Positions 5,777-13,072 of a DNA stretch of 20,881 nt are shown here, one piece after another; the first letter of the stretch is position 1; each line of letters opens with the position of its first letter. The stretch is taken from the IMG/VR virus record IMGVR_UViG_3300048996_000038, positions 1-20,881 of that record. One strand, given 5' to 3'. The position numbers and the translations under genes are program-made. This DNA is from a virus. Under the pieces are notes generated by a model. That model had not been told where the DNA came from. It saw nothing but the letters and a program-made list of their open reading frames with translations, and made no database searches.

Positions 5777-7287
5777 CGAAGCCAAAGCAGCGCGAAGCGC
5801 ATCGGTACGAACGCCGCGGCGTGCTCGCGGTCGAGCCGTCCGCATTCTTCGATCTCTTCTTCATGCCCGATGCGCCGCCCGTGAATGAAGAGCGCACCGA
5901 AGCAACCATCGTCACGATCCGTGGGCCGTTGGAACAGCACGCGGGATCGTGGTGCGACTCGTACGAAGCGATCCGCGAACGCGTTGCGCTCGCGTGCGAG
6001 TCGAGCGCGCCCGCGGTCGTGCTGCGCATCGACAGCCCGGGCGGCGACGCGCAAGGATGCTTCGACGCGGCGCGCGAGCTGCGCGCCATGTGCGCGGGCA
6101 AACGCAAAGCGCTGTATGCCTATGTCGAAGGTCACGGCTGCAGCGCGGCGTACGCGCTCGCGTCCGCGGCGGGTCACATCGCACTCGGCGACACGGCAAC
6201 GGTCGGGTCAATCGGTGTGCTGTCGACGCGCGACGACTACAGCGCCGCGAACAGCATGCGCGGCATGCGCGTCGCGTTCATCGCGTCGGGCTCGCGCAAG
6301 ACGTACGGACATCCCGACTCGCCGCTGACCGAAGCCGAGCTTGCCGACACGCAAGGGATCGTCGACTCGATGGCGTCGGTCTTCTTCGACCTCGTCGCCG
6401 AGATGCGTCCGAAGCTGTCAGCCGAAGCCGTGCAAGCGCTCGATGCGGGCGTGTTTCACGGGACGAATGCAATCGCAATGGGTCTCGCTGACAGCGTGCA
6501 GCCGTTGGCTGCACTGCTCGCAAACATCGGAAAGGGATCGGCCATGGCTGACGACGACAAGAAGAAGAAAGACGGCGAAGGCGGCTCGCCATTCGAGACC
6601 GCACGCGCGGCGCTGGAAGAAGCGGCGAAGGTCGACGACGCGAACGGGCAAGCCGCGAAGCGCGCGCTCGCGGCGCTGATGGCGGGCGCGGGCGGCGACG
6701 AAGAGCCGCCCGCCGACGATGACGCGTCAGCCGCCGACGATGACGAAGACGACCCGAAGGCGGCAACCGACGACGACAAGAAGAAAGCCGAGGCGGGCGA
6801 CGACGACAAGAAAGCGGCCGCCGACGACAAGAAAGAGGCGGCTTCGGCTTACGGTATCGCGGCCAAGGCCATGTCGAAGGTCACGCGGCTCGAAGCGCGG
6901 CTCGCCGCGAGCGAACAGCGCGAGCGAGACGCATTGATCGCGAGCCGACCCGACTTCACGGCCGAGTACAAAGCGGTACTCGCCAAAGCGCCGCTGTCGA
7001 CCGTGCGCGAACTGGTGAAGCCGTCAGTGACTCCGCTCGCGGCGACGGCGGCGCCCGCGAAGCCGAAGCCGGGTCAGACCATCAACAACCCGCGCGTCGC
7101 CGCACTGGCGCAGCCGATGCGCGGCAAGGATCAAGACGGCTTCGCGGCGCAGCTCCCGCCGAGCGAGAAGCGGGACATGGATCTGCGCATGGGTCTGCTC
7201 GCGCAGACGCCCGGCGTACTCAACACCGATTACAAACTCACGCTCGGCGTACTGACCGACAAGGTCACGACCGACGGCGGCAGCTGA
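5773..7287 (+). CDS. Capsid maturation protease (S49/SppA-like) fused to a scaffold domain
   Basis: This 504-residue protein combines a Ser-Lys protease that trims head proteins during maturation with a C-terminal scaffold region. The S49 signature is visible. IDSPGGDAQG (residues 86-95) forms the oxyanion region, and S124 in GHGCSAAYALA is the predicted nucleophile. K176 in GSRKTYGHP is the predicted general base. The 52-residue spacing equals that of S147 and K199 in Bacillus subtilis SppA, from memory. From about residue 258 the sequence turns acidic and lysine-rich (DDDKKKKDGEGG, repeated DDDKK blocks) and then helical, as in scaffolds. An internal in-frame ATG at 6544 probably makes the scaffold alone. 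ATG 5773 overlaps the portal stop. Confidence 0.92.
   Translation: MTKPKQREAHRYERRGVLAVEPSAFFDLFFMPDAPPVNEERTEATIVTIRGPLEQHAGSWCDSYEAIRERVALACESSAPAVVLRIDSPGGDAQGCFDAARELRAMCAGKRKALYAYVEGHGCSAAYALASAAGHIALGDTATVGSIGVLSTRDDYSAANSMRGMRVAFIASGSRKTYGHPDSPLTEAELADTQGIVDSMASVFFDLVAEMRPKLSAEAVQALDAGVFHGTNAIAMGLADSVQPLAALLANIGKGSAMADDDKKKKDGEGGSPFETARAALEEAAKVDDANGQAAKRALAALMAGAGGDEEPPADDDASAADDDEDDPKAATDDDKKKAEAGDDDKKAAADDKKEAASAYGIAAKAMSKVTRLEARLAASEQRERDALIASRPDFTAEYKAVLAKAPLSTVRELVKPSVTPLAATAAPAKPKPGQTINNPRVAALAQPMRGKDQDGFAAQLPPSEKRDMDLRMGLLAQTPGVLNTDYKLTLGVLTDKVTTDGGS
6529..6536 (+). promoter_or_regulatory. Shine-Dalgarno site for the internal scaffold start
   Basis: GGAAAGGG lies inside the protease gene, seven bases before the in-frame ATG at 6544. 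It resembles the sites before the abundantly made proteins in this window: AGAAAGG before 7322, AAAAGGA before 7777, GAAAGGG before 10480 and AAGGAAGG before 11941. Most other genes rely on stop-start overlaps and lack such a site. Confidence 0.6.
6544..7287 (+). CDS. Internal scaffold protein (Nu3-like arrangement)
   Basis: A 247-residue protein would be made from an internal start within the protease gene, in the same frame. It matches the point where the protease domain ends and the composition changes to Asp/Lys-rich repeats, followed by helical segments (SKVTRLEARLAASEQRERDA) and a Pro/Ala-rich tail. The lambda C/Nu3 pair is the established example of a scaffold produced from inside a protease gene; that parallel is family knowledge. 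The strong ribosome site and its exact position at the domain border are what the sequence shows. That the product is made separately, and in excess over the protease, is inference. Confidence 0.6.
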   Translation: MADDDKKKKDGEGGSPFETARAALEEAAKVDDANGQAAKRALAALMAGAGGDEEPPADDDASAADDDEDDPKAATDDDKKKAEAGDDDKKAAADDKKEAASAYGIAAKAMSKVTRLEARLAASEQRERDALIASRPDFTAEYKAVLAKAPLSTVRELVKPSVTPLAATAAPAKPKPGQTINNPRVAALAQPMRGKDQDGFAAQLPPSEKRDMDLRMGLLAQTPGVLNTDYKLTLGVLTDKVTTDGGS

Positions 7288-7321
7288 CGGCGGCGGCGAC
7301 GCCGAGAAAGGTCTGACAGCT

Positions 7322-7741
7322 ATGGAACGTATGTTGCGCGAAGCGCACTGGGGATACATCTCACTGCCGGCGAAGGCGGGCGTGGTATGCGAGAAAGGCA
7401 AGCTCGCTTGCTTCGACACGGCGGCGAACGGCTTGATCGTGCGCGGCGCAGCGCGCACGGGACTGATCGGCGTCGGCGTCTTTCACGAGACAAAGGTCGC
7501 GGCGTCGCCTGATGGCGCGACGAAGATTCACATCAAGATGTTCCGTGAGATCCAAGCGATCTGGTGGGACAACGATGCGGCGGCGCCATTCGACGCCGCC
7601 GACGTCGGAACGATCGCGTACATCAAAGACGACGTGACAGTGACCGCGACCGCAACGGGTTCGCCGCTCGGTCTCATTCTCGCGGTCGACCCATCCAAAG
7701 GCGTGCTCGTCTACTCGCCCCTTCCGCACTTGCCCGCATAA
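7322..7741 (+). CDS. Head decoration protein-like
   Basis: This 139-residue, beta-rich protein sits between the protease/scaffold and the capsid gene, the usual place of a capsid-stabilising decoration protein. AGVVCEKGKLACFDTAANGL and the GLILAVDPSKGVLVY end give the compact beta-barrel look of DUF2190/gpD-type cement proteins, though I cannot assign the family firmly. The start is supported by AGAAAGGT at 7305-7312, nine bases before ATG. The strong site fits a protein needed in hundreds of copies. A Mu-like minor head protein of unknown role is the alternative. Confidence 0.75.
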   Translation: MERMLREAHWGYISLPAKAGVVCEKGKLACFDTAANGLIVRGAARTGLIGVGVFHETKVAASPDGATKIHIKMFREIQAIWWDNDAAAPFDAADVGTIAYIKDDVTVTATATGSPLGLILAVDPSKGVLVYSPLPHLPA

Positions 7742-7756
7742 GCGCGCGCGCGCGCG
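7742..7756. repeat. Alternating GC tract between decoration and capsid genes
   Basis: Fifteen bases of strict G-C alternation follow directly after the TAA stop at 7739-7741 and precede the capsid ribosome site (AAGGA at 7761-7765). Such tracts can adopt left-handed DNA under supercoiling, or fold back and affect RNA structure near the start of the most highly expressed gene. No function is shown. In a genome this GC-rich it may be chance. Confidence 0.7.
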
Positions 7757-7776
7757 AGAAAAGGATCTGACTAGTC

Positions 7777-8832
7777 ATGCCAGCCATCACGCCGAGCTTC
7801 ATGTTCGATCTGGAATCGAACATGCGAGTGATCACACAGAACGAGTACCAGCGTCTTACGACGCAACTTTGGTGGACGCAGATCGCCAAACAGACCACGA
7901 CGACGTCGAAGAAAGAGCGACTGATCTGGCTGCTCGACACGGCGCGCATCGAGCGCACGGGCCAAGGCGGCAATCTCGAATTCGAAGACATCGTCAGCAC
8001 GACTGCCGAGATCACGGTCGAGAACGCAGCCGCGGGCTTGAAGCTCAAGAAGGAAGCGTTCGAGGACGTCGACGGCAACGGCATCGACCTCGCCGCGCAT
8101 TGGTCTCGGCAGATCGGCAGCTACTCGGCATATTGGCCACAGCGCTGCGTCGCCGAAGCCATCCGCGCCAATCCGATCACGTATGACGGCAAGACCTTCT
8201 TCGCGAAGGATCACCCGCTCAATCCCTACAGCCCGCAGGCGGGCACGTTCGCAAACGTCTTCACGGGCGCGGCTGCGGCGGCGAATCCGGCGCTGAACAT
8301 CCCCGCATATCCGGGCGCGCTGCCGATCGATGACAGCGTTACGGTCGACGTCGCGCTGACGAATCTGACGCGCGCAATTGGCTACGCGACGACGATGAAA
8401 CTCCCGAACGGAAAGGACCCGCGCTTTCTCAAGTTTGCGTACCTGTTCGTTCCGCCGCGTATGCTGCCGCGCGCGCAGCAACTCACGAACGCGAAGTTCA
8501 TCGCACAAGCCGCAGCGGGCGGCGGCGTCGCAGTCGGCGACGTCGAAGCCATCGTCAGCAATCTCGGCGTCGGTCAGCCGGTCCAACTGTTGGAGCTTGG
8601 CGAAGCCTTCGGCGGCAGCGACACAGACTATTACCTGGGAATGGAAGACCTGACGACGAGCGAGCTTGGCGCTTTCGTGTACGTTCAGCGCGAGCCGTTC
8701 AGCGTGCTGTTCTACGGTCCGCAGTCGGACGCACAGCTCGCGCGCATCCGCGAGTTCCAGTGGATGACCGAAGGTCGTAACAGCGTTCAGCCGGGTCACC
8801 CTTACCTGCTTTTCAAGGGCTCGAAGACCTAG
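7777..8832 (+). CDS. Major capsid protein (Mu gpT-like)
   Basis: This 351-residue shell protein would assemble around the scaffold. Features matching the Mu-like gpT head subunit family are the N-terminal MFDLESNMRVI, then ERLIWLLDTARIERT, the FEDVDGNGIDLAAHWSRQI segment, and ITYDGKTFFAKDHPLNPYS, close to the YDG-x2-FF-x3-HP pattern I remember for this family. The C-terminus ends with a PFSVLFYGPQ beta segment. Length is slightly above that of Mu gpT. The ATG is preceded by AAAAGGA at 7759-7765, about eleven bases upstream. No delta domain precedes the fold, so the protease would mainly remove the scaffold. A tRNA-like gene follows in the 105-base gap downstream. Confidence 0.9.
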   Translation: MPAITPSFMFDLESNMRVITQNEYQRLTTQLWWTQIAKQTTTTSKKERLIWLLDTARIERTGQGGNLEFEDIVSTTAEITVENAAAGLKLKKEAFEDVDGNGIDLAAHWSRQIGSYSAYWPQRCVAEAIRANPITYDGKTFFAKDHPLNPYSPQAGTFANVFTGAAAAANPALNIPAYPGALPIDDSVTVDVALTNLTRAIGYATTMKLPNGKDPRFLKFAYLFVPPRMLPRAQQLTNAKFIAQAAAGGGVAVGDVEAIVSNLGVGQPVQLLELGEAFGGSDTDYYLGMEDLTTSELGAFVYVQREPFSVLFYGPQSDAQLARIREFQWMTEGRNSVQPGHPYLLFKGSKT

Positions 8833-8843
8833 CAGCCAATGGC

Positions 8844-8915
8844 GGCGCGGTAGGGAAACGGTCAACCCGTCGGTCTCATGCTCCGAAGGTCTCGGTTCGA
8901 ATCCGAGCCGCGCAA
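8844..8915 (+). tRNA. tRNA-like gene, anticodon CAU (Met type)
   Basis: The gene folds as a cloverleaf. The acceptor pairs 8845-8850 with 8908-8913. The D stem GGG/CCC (8853-8855, 8866-8868) carries a GG in its loop. The anticodon stem pairs 8870-8873 with 8883-8886 around a CTCATGC loop with anticodon CAT at 8877-8879. The variable loop has four bases. The T arm is CTCGG-TTCGAAT-CCGAG (8891-8907). Conserved T8, A14, A21, G18G19 and an A15-T48 pair are all in place. Oddities are a G-A mismatch at position 1-72, a T-T mismatch closing the anticodon stem, G instead of A at position 37, and no encoded CCA (CCC follows A73). It could be elongator or initiator Met, or Ile-CAU; G37 is unusual for all three. 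It fills the gap between capsid and connector genes. Confidence 0.68.
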
Positions 8916-8937
8916 CCCGCATTCCAGGTAACAAGTC

Positions 8938-9432
8938 ATGGCGGCATACCTGACAGTCGAAGAATTCAAAATGCTGTCACTCATGCCAGCAAGCTTCGTC
9001 GACGCGGTCGAAGCCGGGCATCCCGGCTTCGTCGCGCTGCGCTTGGAGCTGAAGTCGGCGTACATCGACTCGCGTTTGCGCAAGCGGTACGCCGCACCGT
9101 TCCAGCTACCCGCGCCCATCGTCGTGCGCGGATGGCTCGCCGCGCTCGTCACGGTCGACGTCGAGACGAAGCGCGGCATCGATCCAGAGTCGGGCAACAT
9201 CGACGAATACCGCACCGAAGCGAAGACCGCGCTCGACGAAATCAAGGAAGCCGCCGACGCGGAAACAGGTCTCTTTGATCTGCCACTGCGCAGCGACGGA
9301 TCGAGCGCGAGCGGCGTCTCGCTCGGCGGACCGCGCACGTACACGGAAGCAAGCCCGTACGTCTTCGCTGACGTGCAACGGGAGACCGCACGCGAAGAAG
9401 ACTTCATCCGCGAAGGCAACACGCGACGCTGA
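8938..9432 (+). CDS. Head-tail connector protein (DUF1320 / Mu gp36-like)
   Basis: This 164-residue protein has a helical N-terminal half. YLTVEEFKMLSLMP at the start, KSAYIDSRLRKRYAAPF in the middle and VRGWLAALVTVDVETKRG after it follow the gp36/DUF1320 layout, in which a helical adaptor docks under the portal. The C-terminal part is polar and probably flexible. An AGGTAA sequence at about 8926-8931 is a fair ribosome site for ATG 8938. It is the first protein gene after the capsid and tRNA, as gp36 follows the capsid gene region in Mu-like phages. The family call rests on pattern and position only. Confidence 0.78.
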   Translation: MAAYLTVEEFKMLSLMPASFVDAVEAGHPGFVALRLELKSAYIDSRLRKRYAAPFQLPAPIVVRGWLAALVTVDVETKRGIDPESGNIDEYRTEAKTALDEIKEAADAETGLFDLPLRSDGSSASGVSLGGPRTYTEASPYVFADVQRETAREEDFIREGNTRR

Positions 9433-9441
9433 CCGATCGCC

Positions 9442-9888
9442 ATGCCCGACCATGACGCAGCCAACAACGACGCCATTGCGCAGCTCGACGAGCTGATCGA
9501 ACGCGTGCGCACGCTGCCGAAGGTCATCGACGCAGCGTTGCCCGAAGTCGCGTGCGAGTGGAAGACGATGCTTCAAGCGTCGATCGCTGCCGGGTTGTCG
9601 CCGACGGGCGAGCCGTGGAAGCTCACGGCCGAAGGCAAGAAGCCGCTCGCGGGCGCGGCGGCAGACGGCAAGCTCGGCGTCGCGAACATCGGGCGCAACA
9701 TCTACGTGCGCTTGATGGGCGTCGAAGCCCGACACCATCGCGGCAGCGCACGCGGTCGCATCAAGCGGCAAGTCATACTCGCGGGCGACGAGCTGCCGCC
9801 CGCCTACCGCGACGTCGTCGTGCGCTTGCTGCGTAAGCACTTCCATCAACACTTAGCGCTGACGAAAGGTACGGCGCCGAATGGCTGA
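9442..9888 (+). CDS. Tail completion or virion morphogenesis protein (HK97 gp10 / Mu gpG-like)
   Basis: This 148-residue protein has an N-terminal helix (AIAQLDELIERVRTLP) and then GLSPTGEPWKLTAEGKKPL. That resembles the G-x-PW-x-L...T-x2-GKKPL stretch of phage virion morphogenesis and gp10-like proteins, which help finish the neck and join head to tail. The end is basic (RGRIKRQVIL, RLLRKHFHQH). The gene starts nine bases after the previous stop with only a weak ribosome site, and its last eight bases overlap the next gene. The family call is tentative; a neck protein of another family would look similar. Confidence 0.7.
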   Translation: MPDHDAANNDAIAQLDELIERVRTLPKVIDAALPEVACEWKTMLQASIAAGLSPTGEPWKLTAEGKKPLAGAAADGKLGVANIGRNIYVRLMGVEARHHRGSARGRIKRQVILAGDELPPAYRDVVVRLLRKHFHQHLALTKGTAPNG

Positions 9889-10465
9889 CGTGCTCGCGCT
9901 CGAAAAGCTGTACGCCGACGTGACGGCGCGCTTTGCCGCCGAAGGGCTCGCGGCGGTCAACCTGTTCGGGTGGCGTCAGCCTTCGCTCGTACAGACCTAC
10001 GCGGCGGGCCGCGTCACGTGGGTCCCGGGCGATCAGTCGGGCGCAGCGGGCAGCGTCGAGCCGCCGCGCAACCCGGGCCGCACGCCGCGCTCGCTCGCCA
10101 CGCTGCGCGAGCTGTTCACTGTCACGATCACGGCGAGCGACCCGACGAAGCCCGACGATGAAGCGGCTCAGTATCGAATGGTGCGCTTGCTGCGCGACTA
10201 CTGGCATCGAGCGGTCTACCTGTCAGCGCACGGGACGTTCAAGATCAATTCGGAGCGCTGGGTCATCGACCGCAAAGAGCGGCGCTTCGGGGCGGCGCTG
10301 CGCATCGTCTGCAGCGTCGACGCGATGGTTCCCGACTCGCCGCCTACGCCCGACGTCACATCGCTCTTCGCGAGCGGCGAGATCTCGGCTGGTCTCGGCG
10401 GCGGCGATGAGCCCGCCGCTGAGCCGACGTCCGACGCGCCCGTCGTTACGAACGAAGAGCAATAG
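9881..10465 (+). CDS. Tail terminator-like protein (position of Mu gp37)
   Basis: This 194-residue protein precedes the sheath gene, the slot taken by gp37/tail terminator proteins that cap the tube and sheath. Visible features are a helical start (ALEKLYADVTARFAAEGL), a central RELFTVTITASDP strand, a VRLLRDYWHRAVYL helix and then FKINSERWVIDRKERRFGAA. The alpha-beta mix fits terminator folds. The last 35 residues are acidic and Pro/Ala-rich, probably disordered. ATG 9881 overlaps the upstream gene by eight bases. The role is inferred mainly from position. Confidence 0.7.
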   Translation: MADVLALEKLYADVTARFAAEGLAAVNLFGWRQPSLVQTYAAGRVTWVPGDQSGAAGSVEPPRNPGRTPRSLATLRELFTVTITASDPTKPDDEAAQYRMVRLLRDYWHRAVYLSAHGTFKINSERWVIDRKERRFGAALRIVCSVDAMVPDSPPTPDVTSLFASGEISAGLGGGDEPAAEPTSDAPVVTNEEQ

Positions 10466-10479
10466 AAAGGGATCAAGCG

Positions 10480-11928
10480 ATGTCACTACCGCAAGTCAGG
10501 ATCAATGAACTCGACGGCGCGCTCGGCATTCTGCCGCCGACCGCGGGCAAGCTGTATGCGCTCGTCGGCGCCGCGTCAGCGGGACCGACCAATACGCCCG
10601 CGACCTTCGCGCGCATCAAGGACGTGATCGTCGCCTTCGGCAGCGGCCCGCTCGTAGAAGCGGCGGCTCACTACATCGAGCGCTACGGGCGACCCGTGCT
10701 GCTCGTGCGCACGGGCGCGAGCACGGCAGCCGCGGCGAGCGCGGTCACGGCGGATGCGACCGGGACTTCGGTCGTTACGGTCGACGCGGAAACGGCAGCT
10801 GTCGACGACTTCCAAGCGGTCGTCCAGATCCTGAACGGCGGAACGGTAGGCACCGCGGGCGCGACCTACCGCACGTCGCTCGATGGCGGGCGGACCTTCG
10901 GGCCAAAGACCGCGCTCGGCACCGCTCACGCGATTGTCGTACCGGGCGCGGGCGTAACGCTCGCACTCGGGACCGGGACGCTCGTCGCGGGCGACCTGTA
11001 CGCGGCGACGCTGACCGCGGCGCATTGGAATCCGGGCGAGCTTGGCGCCGCGCTCGACGCGCTCGCGCTGTCGGCGGCGACGTGGGAACTCGTGCACGTC
11101 GTCGGCGTCATCGACTCTGCCGCCTTCGACGTCGTCGAAGGGAAGGTCGCCGGCATGCTGGCGAGCGGCAAGCCGCACGCATGGATCGGCAATGTCGCCA
11201 TTCCGACCGCGGGCGAGACCGAGGCTGCGTACGCCGCGCAGCTCGCGCCACTGTCGGCAGCGAAGGCGACGAAGTACGGATCGCTCTGCGCGGGCGCGAT
11301 CAAGCTCGTGAGTTCCATCAGTGGGCGCGTGTACCGCCGCCCGGTCAGCTTCGCGTACGCCGCGATGGAAGCCAGCGTGAGCGAAGAGACCGACACGGCC
11401 GACATCAATCTCGGTCTGCTTGCGGGCGTCAGCATCCGCGACGACAACGGCAATCTCGACGAGCACGACGAAGCCGCGTCTCCCGGGCTCGACGATCTGC
11501 GATACGTCACGCTGTGCACGCAAGACGGCAATGCGGGCGTGTACGTCACGCGGCCGCGATGCTTCTCGCCCGAAGGGTCCGACTTCTTCTTGCTGCCGCA
11601 TCGGCGCGTGCTGAACGTCGCGCACGACGCGCTGCGTCAGTATTTCAGGCGTCGGCTGAATAAGCCCATCCGCGTCAACGCAGCGACAGGCTTCATCTTG
11701 GAAGCCGAAGCGCTGGAGATCGAAGCGGGCGCGCGCGCAGTGATGCGCGGGACGCTGCTCGCAAAGCCGAAGGCGAGCGGCATTCAATTCACGCTGAGCC
11801 GTACGGATAACATCATCTCGACGCGCACGCTGCGCGGCCAAGCGCGCGTGCTGCCGCTCGCCTATCCCGAGTTCATCGATCTGGACGTCGGTTACACAAA
11901 CGCCGCGCTCCAAGCGCAAGCGGTCTAA
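10480..11928 (+). CDS. Contractile tail sheath protein
   Basis: This 482-residue protein would form the contractile outer sheath and shows that the phage has a myovirus tail. The N-terminal VRINELDGALG and YALVGAASAGPTNTPA segments, the ERYGRPVLLVRTG strand, and the C-terminal NVAHDALRQYFRRRLNKPIR followed by ARAVMRGTLLAKPKASG fit the DUF2586-type sheath family. The conserved C-terminal domain is complete, ending RVLPLAYPEFIDLDVGYTN. GAAAGGG just after the preceding TAG gives a strong ribosome site, as expected for a protein needed in about a hundred or more copies. The tube gene follows after 12 bases. Confidence 0.92.
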   Translation: MSLPQVRINELDGALGILPPTAGKLYALVGAASAGPTNTPATFARIKDVIVAFGSGPLVEAAAHYIERYGRPVLLVRTGASTAAAASAVTADATGTSVVTVDAETAAVDDFQAVVQILNGGTVGTAGATYRTSLDGGRTFGPKTALGTAHAIVVPGAGVTLALGTGTLVAGDLYAATLTAAHWNPGELGAALDALALSAATWELVHVVGVIDSAAFDVVEGKVAGMLASGKPHAWIGNVAIPTAGETEAAYAAQLAPLSAAKATKYGSLCAGAIKLVSSISGRVYRRPVSFAYAAMEASVSEETDTADINLGLLAGVSIRDDNGNLDEHDEAASPGLDDLRYVTLCTQDGNAGVYVTRPRCFSPEGSDFFLLPHRRVLNVAHDALRQYFRRRLNKPIRVNAATGFILEAEALEIEAGARAVMRGTLLAKPKASGIQFTLSRTDNIISTRTLRGQARVLPLAYPEFIDLDVGYTNAALQAQAV

Positions 11929-11940
11929 GGAAGGTCAGCC

Positions 11941-12429
11941 ATGTCGGACGCGATCAGAGTCAACGGCAACCTGCTGAGCTGGGGATCACTGTCGATGAAA
12001 ATCGACGGCGAGCCCTACTTCGGCTTCACCTCGATTCAGTGGGCGGAAAAAAGAGAGCGCGTGCTGGCATGGGGCATGGGAAGACATCATGCTCCGATCG
12101 GCCGGTCGGCGGGCAAGTACACGCCCGACCCTGTCAAGCTCGTCGGCTGGAACCATGCGATCAAGGCGGCGCGCCTCGCGCTCGCGAAGCGAGGCAGCGG
12201 CTCCTACGGCGACGTCGAGTTTCAGATCGTGTTGCAGGGCGTCGAAGCCGAAAGCGACAACGCGTTCACGTGCGTATTCGATCGCTGCGTCTGGACTGGC
12301 AACAGCAATTCCTGCGAAGAGTCGGCTGACCCGCTCAAGGAAGAGATCGAGGTATCGACGATGTCGATCACGCGCGACGACCTCGCGCTGTATGACACGC
12401 GCGGCAGCGCGGGCGGGATCTCGCTATGA
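11941..12429 (+). CDS. Tail tube protein
   Basis: This 162-residue beta-rich protein follows the sheath, the standard order in contractile tails. It begins with IRVNGNLLSWGSLSMKIDGE and contains FTSIQWAEKRERVLAWGMG, a strand pattern expected of tube proteins that stack in hexameric rings inside the sheath. The segment VEFQIVLQGVEAESDNAFTC followed by VFDRCVW adds further strands. TAAGGAAGG just before ATG, which includes the sheath stop, is the best Shine-Dalgarno in the window. The stop overlaps the chaperone start as ATGA (12426-12429). Confidence 0.85.
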   Translation: MSDAIRVNGNLLSWGSLSMKIDGEPYFGFTSIQWAEKRERVLAWGMGRHHAPIGRSAGKYTPDPVKLVGWNHAIKAARLALAKRGSGSYGDVEFQIVLQGVEAESDNAFTCVFDRCVWTGNSNSCEESADPLKEEIEVSTMSITRDDLALYDTRGSAGGISL

Positions 12430-12884
12430 CCGCGGCCGTGCGACCCGTCGACGAGCGCGACGAGCGACTTGCCGAGCTGCGCGCCAAGCGAGCCGAGCTG
12501 CAGCGTCAACGCGAAGCCCGCGAAGCGCGGTACGCCGCCGACGACGAGGTCGAAGCCGAAGAGCGTGGGCTACGCGACGAGCAAGCGATCGCCGACGCCG
12601 AAGAGCGCATCGGGCGCGTCGGCAAGATGATTGCGACCATCGACACGGATCTCGGCGTGGTCATCTTGAAGCGCGCGCATCAAGCCACGATGCGTCGCTT
12701 CATGGAGCGCGCCGAAGATCTAAAGACCGAAGACCTGATCAAGCTCGTGCGCCCGTCGCTCGTGTACCCGAGCGGTCCCGAGTTCGATGTCATGCTCGAC
12801 GCACAGCCGATGGTGCTGCATCGGTGCTCTAAAGCGCTCGGCGTGCTCGCCGGTCTGCGCGTGCGAGAAACCGCGGAAAAATAG
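12426..12884 (+). CDS. Tail assembly chaperone, short form (G-like)
   Basis: This 152-residue, strongly charged helical protein lies between tube and tape measure, where tail assembly chaperones are found. Residues 10-75 look like a long coiled coil (AELRAKRAELQRQREAREAR). The second half (TEDLIKLVRPSLVYPSG, VLHRCSKALGVLAGL) is compact. It ends GCG GAA AAA TAG at 12873-12884, a slippery-looking site for -1 frameshifting. Chaperones coat the tape measure before the tube polymerises around it (family knowledge). ATG 12426 overlaps the tube stop. Confidence 0.78.
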   Translation: MTAAVRPVDERDERLAELRAKRAELQRQREAREARYAADDEVEAEERGLRDEQAIADAEERIGRVGKMIATIDTDLGVVILKRAHQATMRRFMERAEDLKTEDLIKLVRPSLVYPSGPEFDVMLDAQPMVLHRCSKALGVLAGLRVRETAEK

Positions 12885-13072
12885 CCGAGCTTCGGGCCAA
12901 GCAACGCGAAGACGTATCGGTCGCAGCCGACTGTTTGCTCGCGGCGCTTGGGACGAAGCTCGACGAAGAAGACCTCGTCAGCACCGCGCGCGCTTACGTC
13001 GGCGCGATCGCGATCCTGGAAGCCATGACCGAGCTACGCAACATCCGCAAAGCGTTGACCACATCGAGCTGA
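12426..13072 (+). CDS. Tail assembly chaperone, frameshifted long form (GT-like)
   Basis: If ribosomes slip back one base on GGAAAAA (12875-12881), translation passes the TAG at 12882 and continues with ATA GCC GAG to TGA at 13070-13072. This adds 63 residues, giving about 215. The added part is helical and clearly protein-like (SVAADCLLAALGTKLDEEDL, ILEAMTELRNIRKAL). It has no early start codon of its own: the only ATG in that frame is at 13025, near its end. It ends three bases before the tape measure ATG. Two chaperone forms made by programmed frameshift at this spot are known in many tailed phages. That it happens here is inference. Confidence 0.65.
12875..12881 (+). other. Probable -1 programmed frameshift site
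   Basis: GGAAAAA, read GAA AAA in the zero frame, contains five A residues directly before the TAG stop. In a -1 slip the A-site AAA re-pairs fully with AAA, while the P-site GAA must re-pair with GGA and so mismatches at one position. This is not a perfect X-XXY-YYZ heptamer. No strong downstream hairpin was worked out by hand. Confidence 0.55.

Noticed and set aside
8844-8915. The tRNA-like gene as a prophage attachment site
   Set aside because: It sits in the middle of the structural genes with no integrase nearby, so it reads as phage cargo and not as an integration boundary.
7771-8934. Minus-strand open frame of 387 codons opposite the capsid gene
   Set aside because: It is a shadow of the clear gpT-like capsid gene and also runs through the tRNA-like gene; it shows no recognisable motif.
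10576-11919. Long minus-strand open frame of 447 codons opposite the sheath gene
   Set aside because: High-GC coding strands produce long antisense frames. Its translation is Arg/Asp-rich with no domain, and the + strand carries a recognisable sheath protein.
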